From Altererythrobacter sp. (GTDB lineage: Bacteria > Pseudomonadota > Alphaproteobacteria > Sphingomonadales > Sphingomonadaceae), in NCBI GenBank assembly GCA_024636575.1, contig JAGXGU010000115.1, forward strand, positions 1 to 20,857: a stretch of 20,857 nucleotides of DNA. The letters are read 5' to 3'. Made by a program: the position numbers and the translations under genes. Numbering within the stretch: the first letter of the stretch is position 1; each line of letters begins with the position of its first letter. This document shows positions 1 to 6,738 of this stretch, piece after piece. The notes under the pieces were generated by a model that saw only the letters and a program-made list of their open reading frames with translations, searched no databases and was not told where the DNA came from.

Positions 1-114
1 CCCGTGGAGGAAAATCAGGACCGGCGCATGTTTGTCCCCATTGCTGGGGCCGACATCGATTACATCCAGTACAATGCCGCCCGGCAGTTCAACCCGCTTT
101 TGGTCCACCCTCAT
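1..114 (-). CDS. Alpha/beta hydrolase, N-terminal fragment (cut by window edge)
   Basis: Only the first 38 codons are visible; the gene continues beyond the left edge. The peptide begins MRVDQKRVELPGG and ends PVLIFLHG. A hydrophobic beta strand running into His-Gly is the usual oxyanion-hole motif at the start of the alpha/beta hydrolase fold, which is the main evidence for the family. The start codon overlaps the SDR stop as ATGA, so the gene is probably translationally coupled and last (or near last) in the bolA-pirin-SDR unit. The nucleophile elbow and the rest of the catalytic triad lie outside the window, so substrate and subfamily (esterase, epoxide hydrolase, lactonase or other) cannot be stated. 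The family call is an inference from a short N-terminus. Confidence 0.6.
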   Translation of the reverse strand, partial: MRVDQKRVELPGGIVLDVIDVGPSNGDKHAPVLIFLHG

Positions 115-938
115 GATCCTTGTGCTTCCATTTTCTCGATATACCCCTTGGCAACCATATCGGTGATCTGATCGAGCAATACATCCGGTGTCCGGCGCAT
201 TTCACCCATGGCCAGTTCCATACCGCGCGCCACGATGATTTCGCGCTGGCCGGCATCAATGCCGGATAGGATTTCGGCGGCCGCCTCGTCTGCCGGAATG
301 CCGTTGTCGATGGCCTTGTCGCTGACCCCGCGCTTCACGCCGCTCGCGTTCAATGCGTTGCGACTGACATTTGTGGCCACGGACCCCGGCACGATCACAT
401 GGACGGCCACGCCCTTGGTGGAAAGTTCCGCCCGCAGTGCGTCGGCATAGCCAATCAGCCCGTGCTTGGCCGCGCAATAGGCAGTGCGCAGCGGCACCCC
501 GACCTTGCCCGCGACGGATGATATGAAGACCAGTTTGCCCGAACCGCGCCCGGCCATATGCGGCAGGATCGCCTGCGTCAGCGCGATCGGCGCCATCAGG
601 TCGATCTCGATAATGTCCCGGTAAACCTGCATGGAGGTGTTGATCGCCTGGCTGCGCTGGGAAATACCCGCATTGTTGACCAGCACGTCCACGCTGCCCG
701 TCCATTCCAGCGCAGTGTTGACGGCGGCTGCCATCGCTGCGGCATCGGTCACTTCAAACGGCAGGATCAGCGTTTCCCCGCCGCCAGTTGCGGCGACCGC
801 TGCGGCCACTTCCTCCAGCCGGATCCTGTCCCTGCCGGACAGGATCAGCTTCGCCCCCTGCTTCGCCCGGCCAAGCGCCAACGCCTTGCCGATGCCGGAT
901 GATGCGCCGGTAATCCAGATGGTTTGGGGGTTGGTCAT
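111..938 (-). CDS. Short-chain dehydrogenase/reductase (SDR) family oxidoreductase
   Basis: An NAD(P)-dependent Rossmann-fold oxidoreductase of 275 residues, a normal length for a classical SDR. The cofactor motif TGASSGIG lies at residues 10-17 and NNAG at 88-91. The catalytic Ser-Tyr-Lys set is visible as Ser141, Tyr154 and Lys158 (YCAAK). The C-terminal part, including VPGSVATNVS, fits the substrate-lid region. A longer reading frame begins 14 codons upstream. I chose the internal ATG because it forms an ATGA overlap with the pirin stop and puts TGASSGIG at the usual distance from the N-terminus. The 3' end also overlaps the downstream hydrolase as ATGA. The substrate cannot be read from sequence. 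The pirin and hydrolase neighbours suggest a small catabolic or detoxification unit, which is inference. Confidence 0.9.
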   Translation of the reverse strand: MTNPQTIWITGASSGIGKALALGRAKQGAKLILSGRDRIRLEEVAAAVAATGGGETLILPFEVTDAAAMAAAVNTALEWTGSVDVLVNNAGISQRSQAINTSMQVYRDIIEIDLMAPIALTQAILPHMAGRGSGKLVFISSVAGKVGVPLRTAYCAAKHGLIGYADALRAELSTKGVAVHVIVPGSVATNVSRNALNASGVKRGVSDKAIDNGIPADEAAAEILSGIDAGQREIIVARGMELAMGEMRRTPDVLLDQITDMVAKGYIEKMEAQGS

Positions 939-1828
939 GGATAGCTCACTGTGTTGGGCTGATCGGGAATGGGAATCCACTCCTCCTCATCGCCGGGAAC
1001 CTTGGGAAAATTGCCTGCATTCCAGTCGTCTCTGGCCTGATGGATCCGCTCGCGGCGGGAACTGACGAAATTCCACCACACATGGCGCTTGCTGGCAAAT
1101 GCCTCGCCGCCCAGCAGCATCACCCGGCCGCCCTGCGCAGAACTCAGGGTCATCGGCTGGCCGGGCGCAAGCACGGTCAATTCATACAGGCCGAGCGGCT
1201 GGCCATCGATGTCCGCTTCGCCGCTGACCAGCATCACTGCCCGCTCATCTGCGTTGACATCGATGGGCAGGGTGCCGCCGGGGCCGAGCAGGATTTCGGC
1301 GTAGATGGTATCGGCATAGGTGGTTGTCTGCGCCCGTTGGCCCCACAAATTGCCCATGATCACGGTCGCCTTGGCAGATTGATCTTCCACCACCGGCAAA
1401 TCCTGTACCGCTTCGAAGGCGGGGGCCATTTCCTCGCAGGCTTCGGGCAGGGCGAGCCAGGTCTGCATTCCGAACAGCTTTGCCCCGCTATCGCGTTCCG
1501 ATTGCGGGCTACGTTCGGAATGGACGATCCCATGGCCAGCGGTCATCAGATTGACCTGACCCGGGCGGATGGTCGCAAAACTGCCGATGGAATCGCGGTG
1601 ATCGATTGCGCCCGCATGGTCCCCGGCAAACAGCCACGTCACCGTTGCCAGATTGATATGCGGATGCGGGCGGACATCCATTCCCGCGCCAAGGTCCATT
1701 TGCGCCGGGCCGAATTGATCGACGAAAATGAACGGCCCCACCATCGTGCGCTGGCGCGATGGCAAGGCGCGGCGCACCTTGAATGCGCCCAGATCATGGG
1801 TGACGGGGGTGATTGTTTGCTCAAACAT
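935..1828 (-). CDS. Pirin family protein
   Basis: A bicupin of the pirin family, 297 residues, about the usual 280-300. The metal-binding set of the N-terminal cupin is intact: His55 and His57 in RPHPH, and His103 and Glu105 in IVHSE. These match the human pirin His56/His58/His101/Glu103 arrangement. The N-terminal stretch (VRRALPSRQRTMVGPFIFVD) is typical of the family, and the second cupin is more divergent. Characterised pirins are iron proteins; some have quercetinase activity and others bind transcription or metabolic regulators. Which role applies here is unknown. The gene starts 3 bases after bolA ends and its stop overlaps the SDR start, so all these genes are probably cotranscribed. 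Family confidence is high and biochemical role low. Confidence 0.92.
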   Translation of the reverse strand: MFEQTITPVTHDLGAFKVRRALPSRQRTMVGPFIFVDQFGPAQMDLGAGMDVRPHPHINLATVTWLFAGDHAGAIDHRDSIGSFATIRPGQVNLMTAGHGIVHSERSPQSERDSGAKLFGMQTWLALPEACEEMAPAFEAVQDLPVVEDQSAKATVIMGNLWGQRAQTTTYADTIYAEILLGPGGTLPIDVNADERAVMLVSGEADIDGQPLGLYELTVLAPGQPMTLSSAQGGRVMLLGGEAFASKRHVWWNFVSSRRERIHQARDDWNAGNFPKVPGDEEEWIPIPDQPNTVSYP

Positions 1829-1831
1829 GGC

Positions 1832-2110
1832 TCAGTTTCCTTGATTGTCCTCCGGCGCGGACGCCCTGATCGCCAGTGCATGGACGCGCTGGCCCGGAAT
1901 ATCTCCCAGCGCGGCATTGACCATCCGTTGACGTTGCAACCGCGAAACACCTGAAAAGGCGGCGCTTTCAATCAGGATCGTGAAATGCGATTCGCCGCTG
2001 CCGTCATCGCCCGAATGGCCGGAGTGTTTCGCGCTGTCATTTATCACTTCGAGCCGGGTCGGCGCAAACGCATCTTCCAGACTTTGCTTCATTTCCTGCT
2101 GCACGCTCAT
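1832..2110 (-). CDS. BolA family protein
   Basis: A 92-residue BolA-like protein. BolA proteins have a KH-like fold and act with monothiol glutaredoxins in iron-sulfur cluster trafficking, and in some bacteria in stress and envelope control. The family core is visible: VINDSAKHSGH near residues 22-32, ESHF, then a helix with RQRMV and the closing VHAL. The histidine of VHAL is the conserved one expected to help ligand binding. A purine-rich AAAAGGAAAA sits about 5-10 bases before the ATG as ribosome binding site. It is the first gene of the minus-strand unit and is transcribed divergently from the J-domain protein. A bolA/J-protein/cobS neighbourhood is familiar to me from other alphaproteobacteria. 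A glutaredoxin partner is not in the window. Confidence 0.92.
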   Translation of the reverse strand: MSVQQEMKQSLEDAFAPTRLEVINDSAKHSGHSGDDGSGESHFTILIESAAFSGVSRLQRQRMVNAALGDIPGQRVHALAIRASAPEDNQGN

Positions 2111-2165
2111 CCAATTTTCCTTTTCGTGTTTGCAATTTCTTTAACCCACCCCATCCTAAAGAGCC
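2111..2165. promoter_or_regulatory. Divergent intergenic region between bolA and the J-domain gene
   Basis: Fifty-five bases separate the two divergent start codons, so promoters for both units must lie here or inside the neighbouring coding ends. The tract is much richer in A and T than its surroundings, as expected for promoter DNA. The bolA ribosome binding site can be assigned, but I cannot pick a convincing -35/-10 pair for either direction. Confidence 0.4.
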
Positions 2166-2774
2166 ATGCACGGTGACAGGTTCCACGGACGGTTCGAAAC
2201 CGAAGGACGCGGGTGCGATGCGCCCGAATGCGCCGAGGCAGGCGAATTTCGCGCGCCCGGTCCGCGTGGTTCCAGTTTCGACGGGCCGGGCGATTACCGC
2301 TGGTTCTGCCTGGATCATGTCCGCGAATTCAATTCTGGCTACGACTGGTTCGAGGGGATGAGCGCGGATGAAATCCTCGCTGCGCAATCCCCCGTTTCCG
2401 GCTGGGCCAGCACCGCGCGCGTTTTCCGCGCCGCCGAAATGGGCGATGCGATGCCGCGCTGGGCGGATTACGAAGACCCGCTGGAGGCTATCAATGCCCG
2501 CGCTGCCGGGATCAAATCCCGCGCCCGCAAGCAGGCCGAACAAATGTACTCGGAAATGCAGATGAACGGCGGGTTCGGCGCGGAAGAAGTACAGGCGCTG
2601 GAGATTCTCGGGCTGGATGCCGGGATCGACCGGCTCAAATTGCGCCGCCGCTATTCGGAACTGGTGCGCCGCTATCATCCCGACCGCAATGGCGGGGACC
2701 GCAGCCACGAGGTGCGCCTTGGCCGAGTGGTGGAGGCTTATCAATTGCTGCGGAAAAGCCGCGCGCTCAGTTAA
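2166..2774 (+). CDS. J-domain protein with N-terminal Cys/His cluster
   Basis: A 202-residue protein with a C-terminal J-domain, the module that stimulates Hsp70 (DnaK) ATPase activity. The J-domain spans roughly residues 143-196, with the diagnostic His-Pro-Asp at 171-173 in RRYHPDRNGGDR and the basic helix II before it. The N-terminal region is not the classical DnaJ Gly/Phe or CXXCXGXG type. It has Cys17, Cys22, Cys48 and His51 (C-x4-C ... C-x2-H), which could bind one metal ion. Having the J-domain at the C-terminus and a short N-terminal Cys/His module is typical of an alphaproteobacterial family found near bolA and cobS. The gene runs convergently into the START-domain gene, 18 bases apart. 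The client protein is unknown; iron-sulfur or cobalt-chelatase proteins are guesses from context only. Confidence 0.88.
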   Translation: MHGDRFHGRFETEGRGCDAPECAEAGEFRAPGPRGSSFDGPGDYRWFCLDHVREFNSGYDWFEGMSADEILAAQSPVSGWASTARVFRAAEMGDAMPRWADYEDPLEAINARAAGIKSRARKQAEQMYSEMQMNGGFGAEEVQALEILGLDAGIDRLKLRRRYSELVRRYHPDRNGGDRSHEVRLGRVVEAYQLLRKSRALS

Positions 2775-2792
2775 ATTGGATGCAGGTCTGAA

Positions 2793-3230
2793 TTACGCCT
2801 CGCACAGGGTCTGGAGCTGTTCGGCCACCGCGCTCCAGCCATTGTGGAAGCCCATTTCCAGATGTTGCTGCATCGCATCCTCGGTCCAGTGACGGGCGAC
2901 GGCGGTATAGCGGGTCTTGTTGCCAACCGCCTCGATCGCCCAGATACCGATCATGAAGGGTTCCGCCGGAATCAACCCGGGCGCAATCGCATCGGTGAAG
3001 GCGAAATGGTGCCCTTCGCTCCATGCCAGAATCAGACCCGGGGTCTGGTGTTCCTCGCCATCGGGGCCATGCATCACGATATTGGACACACCTCCGGCGC
3101 GGCGGTCGAGCCGCACGATCTCCGTCGTCCACGGTTTCGGGCACCACCATTCCGCCAGCCTGTCGGTCATCACATGCCAGACATGGGCCGGCTCAGCGTT
3201 GATCACCCGCGTTACTGCCAGTTCATGCAT
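2793..3230 (-). CDS. SRPBCC (START/AHSA1-like) domain protein
   Basis: A 145-residue single-domain protein of the SRPBCC superfamily, which forms a helix-grip fold around a hydrophobic ligand cavity. Features of the AHSA1-like branch are the opening strand with a V/I-x-A-x-P-x-x-V-W pattern (INAEPAHVWHVM), the tryptophan-rich segment LAEWWCPKPW, and the closing helix GFHNGWSAVAEQL. An AGGG ribosome binding site lies about 8 bases before the ATG. It is 53 bases downstream of the DUF2236 oxygenase on the same strand and is likely cotranscribed with it. No ligand or enzymatic function can be assigned. Proteins of this kind may bind small hydrophobic molecules or act as co-chaperone-like domains. 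Confidence 0.85.
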   Translation of the reverse strand: MHELAVTRVINAEPAHVWHVMTDRLAEWWCPKPWTTEIVRLDRRAGGVSNIVMHGPDGEEHQTPGLILAWSEGHHFAFTDAIAPGLIPAEPFMIGIWAIEAVGNKTRYTAVARHWTEDAMQQHLEMGFHNGWSAVAEQLQTLCEA

Positions 3231-3283
3231 TCGATGTGCCCTGTTTCATCCTTTTCGCCGCTGCGCAGCCGAATTCTGTTGGA

Positions 3284-4126
3284 TTATTGCCGGAATGCCC
3301 AGCGCAAAGTGCGGCCCATTGTCTGCGCGGCAACCCGGGCGGGCAGGGCGGACAGACCCGGCGGTTTGAGGCCGAGCATGGTCCGGGCGTAGTTCGGCAG
3401 CAGATCGACCGCAGCCGTGCCGAGCAATTGCTGGACCGCCACCGGTGCGCCCCTGGGCCGCTGGGTCAGAACCAATCGGGCGATTTCCCGGGCTTGCGGC
3501 GAGCCTTTCAACTGCGGGCGCATCGCGCGCAGCAAATGTTCAGCTTCAACTTTGGTTTCGGGTACCGGATCGGCCCCCAGTTTTCGGGCGACAGTCGCAA
3601 ATTGCCGGAAATATTCGTCCTGCTCGGCATAGGGCATGGTCGGCCGGACATAGCGCAAATACCCCTCCAGAAAGCTGGTTGCCTCTGCCACATGGACCCA
3701 TGCGAGCGTTTCCGGCGTGCGCGCGGAATAGGGTGTGCCGTCAGGCAGGGTGCCACTGACCCGTTCGTGGATCCGGTTGACGCGGGCAATCACCCGTTCC
3801 GCCTCACTTTTCTCTCCAAAGGTGGTTACCGCGATGAACCGCGCGGTCCGGCGCAGCCGCCCATGCATGTCGCTGCGGAAGTCGGAATGGTCGATCACGC
3901 CCTGCAGCGCATGGGGATGAAGCATCTGTAGCAGCAGCCCACGCACCCCGCCGACCATCATCGATACTACATCGGCATGCACCAGCCGGATTGGCGAATC
4001 GCGTTCGAACAATGCATTGTCCGATGGCGGGACCGGTTGCTGCCCGCCCTCGACATCGTTGAACATCGCGCGGACCCGGCCGACCAATTGCTCGCGGATT
4101 TTCTCGGAAGGGCGGGGAAGTGGCAT
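3284..4126 (-). CDS. DUF2236 / MpaB-type oxygenase family protein
   Basis: A 280-residue protein of the DUF2236 family, which includes fungal MpaB, bacterial rubber-cleaving Lcp and many uncharacterised actinobacterial and proteobacterial proteins. The family core is clear: VGGVRGLLLQMLHPHALQGV, then HSDFRSDMHGRLRRTARF and a later WVHVAEATSFLEGY. Characterised members bind haem b through a histidine and act as oxygenases. Several candidate histidines are present here, but I cannot assign the ligand from sequence alone. The reading frame is open much further upstream over cobS, but that part is antisense coding; the ATG giving MPLPRPSEKIRE is the sensible start. No strong ribosome binding site is visible. 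The first copy of an 11-base tandem repeat overlaps the start codon. It is divergent from cobS and upstream of the SRPBCC gene. Confidence 0.85.
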   Translation of the reverse strand: MPLPRPSEKIREQLVGRVRAMFNDVEGGQQPVPPSDNALFERDSPIRLVHADVVSMMVGGVRGLLLQMLHPHALQGVIDHSDFRSDMHGRLRRTARFIAVTTFGEKSEAERVIARVNRIHERVSGTLPDGTPYSARTPETLAWVHVAEATSFLEGYLRYVRPTMPYAEQDEYFRQFATVARKLGADPVPETKVEAEHLLRAMRPQLKGSPQAREIARLVLTQRPRGAPVAVQQLLGTAAVDLLPNYARTMLGLKPPGLSALPARVAAQTMGRTLRWAFRQ

Positions 4127-4146
4127 ATAGGGGCAATATAGGGGCT
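4125..4146. repeat. Tandem 11-base repeat on the DUF2236 start codon
   Basis: ATATAGGGGCA is followed immediately by ATATAGGGGCT, so 10 of 11 positions match. The first copy includes part of the start codon of the minus-strand oxygenase, and both lie in the 105-base divergent region before cobS. The 11-base period is close to one helical turn, which would suit a regulator binding two adjacent sites on one face. It could equally be a simple slippage duplication. Confidence 0.8.
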
Positions 4147-4231
4147 TCGGGCGGGAATGAAATGTTTCCGCAATACGGACCAATGTCACGGCTTGCAGGG
4201 CGACACGCTCCCGTCTAGGCGTGGCCGGGCA

Positions 4232-5221
4232 ATGAACGACACGACAAAAAGCTTCGACCCTTCCAGCAAGACTGCTCTCGCTGCACCTGACACGCAGGTC
4301 AGTGTGCGGGAAATATTCGGTATTGATGTGGACATGATGGTCCCCGCTTTCTCGCATAGCGACGAGCGCGTACCCGATTTCGACGAAAATTATGTGTTCG
4401 ACCCGGACACAACTCTGGCGATCCTCGCCGGATTTGCGCATAATCGCCGGGTGATGGTGCAGGGCTATCACGGCACCGGCAAATCGACCCATATCGAACA
4501 GGTCGCCGCGCGCCTCAATTGGCCGTGTATCCGGATCAATCTGGACGCGCATATCAGTCGGATCGATCTGGTCGGGCGGGATGCGATCGTGCTGCGCGAT
4601 GGCCTGCAGGTTACCGAATTCCGCGAAGGTTTGCTGCCATGGGCACTGCAGCATCCGGTGGCGCTGGTGTTCGATGAATATGATGCGGGCCGCCCGGACG
4701 TGATGTTCGTGATCCAGCGTGTGCTGGAAGCGGAAGGCAAGTTGACCCTGCTTGATCAGAACCGCGTTATCCGCCCCGATCCGGGCTTCCGCCTGTTCGC
4801 CACCGCCAACACGGTCGGGTTGGGTGATACCAGCGGGCTATATCACGGCACGCAGGCGATCAATCAGGGCCAGATGGACCGGTGGAACATCGTGGTTGCG
4901 TTGAATTACCTTCCCGCAGAAACCGAACAGAAGATCGTCGCGGCCAAGAATCCGGACACCGATCCCAAGATCATCGCCGACATGGTCAAGGTTGCCGACC
5001 TTACCCGTCAGGGCTTCATGAACGGAGACATCTCCACGGTGATGAGCCCGCGCACGGTGATTACCTGGGCGCAGAATGCAGCGATTTTCAAGGATGTCGG
5101 CTTTGCCTTCCGCCTCAGCTTCCTCAACAAATGCGACGAAGCGGAACGGATGCTGGTGGCGGAATATTACCAGCGCGTGTTCGGCACCGAATTGCCCGAA
5201 AGCGTGGTCGGCAAGGTCTAG
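4232..5221 (+). CDS. cobS: CobS-type AAA+ ATPase, cobaltochelatase subunit
   Basis: A 329-residue AAA+ ATPase matching CobS, the motor subunit of the aerobic CobNST cobaltochelatase that inserts Co2+ into hydrogenobyrinate diamide. The length is close to the roughly 330 residues expected. Walker A is GYHGTGKST at 78-86 and Walker B is ALVFDEYD at 144-151. The sensor region includes [11 protein letters not shown], and PETVI-like [11 protein letters not shown] follows. The start was taken at the ATG giving MNDTTKSFD because it restores the family length; an in-frame ATG 25 codons upstream adds a segment that overlaps the divergent promoter region. No cobT or cobN is in this window: the next genes are thioesterases on the other strand, converging 9 bases away. 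CobS-like ATPases also pair with VWA proteins outside B12 synthesis, so the substrate is uncertain though the family is not. Confidence 0.92.
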   Translation: MNDTTKSFDPSSKTALAAPDTQVSVREIFGIDVDMMVPAFSHSDERVPDFDENYVFDPDTTLAILAGFAHNRRVMVQGYHGTGKSTHIEQVAARLNWPCIRINLDAHISRIDLVGRDAIVLRDGLQVTEFREGLLPWALQHPVALVFDEYDAGRPDVMFVIQRVLEAEGKLTLLDQNRVIRPDPGFRLFATANTVGLGDTSGLYHGTQAINQGQMDRWNIVVALNYLPAETEQKIVAAKNPDTDPKIIADMVKVADLTRQGFMNGDISTVMSPRTVITWAQNAAIFKDVGFAFRLSFLNKCDEAERMLVAEYYQRVFGTELPESVVGKV

Positions 5222-5234
5222 GCTTGGGGCCTAG
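5218..5234. terminator. Possible bidirectional hairpin at the cobS/thioesterase convergence
   Basis: CTAGGC-TTGGG-GCCTAG forms a perfect 6-base stem with a 5-base loop. The two TAG stop codons of the convergent genes lie within or touch the stem, one in each arm. It is well placed for a shared terminator. The lack of a run of T on either side makes efficient intrinsic termination doubtful. Confidence 0.35.
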
Positions 5235-5644
5235 GTTTCCGCGGAACCTGCCTCCGGCGCCATCAGGATATTCATGATCGCAGTCGCTATCGGGCGGCCA
5301 CGATCATCCTGCCACGCTTCCACCGCAATATTGGCATTGCGCCGCCCCAGCTTGGTAATCCGCGCCTTGGCATAGGTCAGCTTTGGTTTGCCCGGAGCTA
5401 GGAACTGGACCGTGATGTTGATCGGCTTGAGACGGTAGGCACGGCCCTGCTTTGACAATTCGTGCCGTAACATCGCGTAACCCGCCGTTTCCAGCAGGCC
5501 GCTGATTGCGCCGCCATGTAAATGGCCTGGCCGCCCTTCTACATTGCCGCCAAAATCGCACCCCAGCACGGGCGCGCCGTCTTCTTCTCCATGGATCACG
5601 ATGCCGAGCGAGTCGGCATAGGGTGTTAGCACGCTATCAGCCAT
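5231..5644 (-). CDS. PaaI-type hotdog-fold thioesterase (first of a pair)
   Basis: A 137-residue single hotdog-fold protein of the PaaI/YiiD type, expected to hydrolyse acyl-CoA or a related thioester. The active-site segment GRPGHLHGGAISGLLETAGYAML is present, shown here only to locate HGG at residues 43-45 and the acidic Glu52 on the following helix. The later strands (ITVQFLAPGK; IAVEAWQDDRGRPIATAIMNIL) fit the family. The start at MADSVL is favoured by an AGGGGA ribosome binding site 8-9 bases upstream; earlier in-frame ATGs are too close to it or lack one. It overlaps the end of the second thioesterase by 8 bases, so the two are probably translated together. Substrate unknown. Confidence 0.85.
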   Translation of the reverse strand: MADSVLTPYADSLGIVIHGEEDGAPVLGCDFGGNVEGRPGHLHGGAISGLLETAGYAMLRHELSKQGRAYRLKPINITVQFLAPGKPKLTYAKARITKLGRRNANIAVEAWQDDRGRPIATAIMNILMAPEAGSAET

Positions 5645-6116
5645 TGCGAGCATCCCCTGCGATAGACATGAACACGGCCGCGATATGCGCCAGGGGGTCA
5701 TCCGGATCGCCATCATGCGCGATGCCGCGTAAAAAGGCTGCCGACTTGGTGACTTTGTAGCATTCCGCGCGCCCGATCACCGCCGCGCGATCTTTCGCCG
5801 GGCGCTGATAATCCACCCGCAGATCCAGCGTGGCAATCGCAGTGAACCGGCCCAGGGTGGTCCAGACCGCGAGGCCGCACGCCATGTCCATCATGCTGAT
5901 GATCGGGCCGGATGCCAGCACATGCCGCTCCGCCTCCCCCAGCAAATCTTCTCGCCAGGGCAATTCAAGTTCCGCCCAATCAACGCCATGCGCGCGGTAT
6001 TTCAGCCCCAGCCAACCGGTATGGCCATGCTGGAGCAGCATCGGCGCCGCGCGGCTGGGATCGAAATGATGGTTCTGGCCAGCAGAGCGGGGGTCTGGGG
6101 AGCGGGGATCATTCAT
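5637..6116 (-). CDS. PaaI-type hotdog-fold thioesterase (second of a pair)
   Basis: A 159-residue hotdog-fold protein, upstream partner of the adjacent thioesterase. The core reads ERHVLASGPIISMMDMACG, with Asp77 in the helix position where many hotdog thioesterases place their catalytic acid. Strand residues LDLRVDYQRPA follow, a typical continuation. The HGG of the partner protein is replaced by SGP here, so its chemistry may differ, or it may act with the partner as a heterodimer or tandem-fold equivalent; that is inference. The first ATG is used. A second ATG at residue 26 would remove a polar, low-complexity N-terminus and remains possible. A 136-base gap separates it from ruvX upstream, so it may have its own promoter. 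Confidence 0.8.
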   Translation of the reverse strand: MNDPRSPDPRSAGQNHHFDPSRAAPMLLQHGHTGWLGLKYRAHGVDWAELELPWREDLLGEAERHVLASGPIISMMDMACGLAVWTTLGRFTAIATLDLRVDYQRPAKDRAAVIGRAECYKVTKSAAFLRGIAHDGDPDDPLAHIAAVFMSIAGDARNG

Positions 6117-6252
6117 TGGGGTGCTCTGACAACTGCCCCAAGGCTTTTCAATATTTTAATTTCACGCCGGGGGCCGGGTGATGGACCGTTCGTCACAGGA
6201 AATTTGCAGTCTTGCAGACGTGATCGTCCGCAAGGGCGCGGCGGAGAACCGC
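6117..6252 (-). other. Gap between ruvX and the thioesterase pair
   Basis: This 136-base stretch has no supported gene. Just after the ruvX stop, GGCGG-AGAA-CCGCC (6240-6253) can form a short stem but no T-run follows it on the minus strand, so a terminator is not convincing. A short AT-rich tract around 6150-6165 is a plausible place for a thioesterase promoter, but no clear -35/-10 pair can be named. Confidence 0.4.
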
Positions 6253-6738
6253 CTAGATTATGCCACCCGCCATCGCATCGATGGCGCCCTGCAAGAAGAT
6301 TGCGGCTGCGTGGCTGTCGATCCGTTCGGCGCGTTTCCTGCGGCTGAAATCCTGCCCGATCATCGCGCTTTCCGCGCTGGCAGTGGACCATCGTTCGTCC
6401 CACAGCAGCACCGGCAGTTCAAACGCCTCGGCCATGTTGCGGGCATAGGCGCGGCTGGCCTGCGCGCGCGGCCCTTCGCTGCCATCCATGTTGCGCGGTA
6501 GGCCGATCACCAGCCCCTTCACGTTGCGTTCGCCAATCAGCGCGGCAAAGGCTTCCCGGTCGCGCCCGAATTTGCCGCGGGGCAGGGTCTTGCCCGCCGT
6601 TGCGAATTGCCATCCGGCATCGCAGGTGGCGGTGCCGAGTGTCTTGGTCCCCAGGTCGATCGCCAGCAACGCGCCGCCATCGGGGAATGCATCGGCAAAA
6701 TCCCGCGCGCTGTCGGTGATTATTGCGCTGTTTTCCAT
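6253..6738 (-). CDS. ruvX: RuvX/YqgF-type putative Holliday junction resolvase / pre-16S rRNA nuclease
   Basis: A 161-residue RNase H-fold nuclease of the YqgF/RuvX family. In E. coli the family is essential and linked to 5' end maturation of 16S rRNA; a Holliday junction resolvase role has also been proposed. The acidic motifs are present: Asp28 in AIDLGTKTLG, the GLPRNMDGSEG loop at 79-89, Glu115 in DERWSTASAES and Asp141 in DSHAAAIFLQ. The N-terminus carries about 20 extra residues before the first strand compared with short family members. Its start overlaps the DUF3089 gene end by 19 bases, which argues for coupled translation. The partner gatCA or other genes often near ruvX in alphaproteobacteria are not seen here. 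Confidence 0.92.
   Translation of the reverse strand: MENSAIITDSARDFADAFPDGGALLAIDLGTKTLGTATCDAGWQFATAGKTLPRGKFGRDREAFAALIGERNVKGLVIGLPRNMDGSEGPRAQASRAYARNMAEAFELPVLLWDERWSTASAESAMIGQDFSRRKRAERIDSHAAAIFLQGAIDAMAGGII

Noticed and set aside
1040..1954. 304-codon plus-strand frame over the pirin gene
   Set aside because: It mirrors the pirin coding sequence, is rich in His, Arg and Gln, and has no motif or good ribosome site.
2190..2202. CGGTT-CGA-AACCG, resembling a tRNA T-arm
   Set aside because: No other tRNA arms or acceptor pairing nearby; it is coding sequence of the J-protein.
4127..4654. N-terminal extension of the DUF2236 protein running over cobS
   Set aside because: The frame stays open, but this part is antisense to conserved CobS motifs including Walker A, and the family length fits the ATG at 4126.
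6178..6501. Plus-strand frame beginning in the ruvX-thioesterase gap
   Set aside because: Most of it is antisense to ruvX; the short unique part shows no domain or ribosome site.
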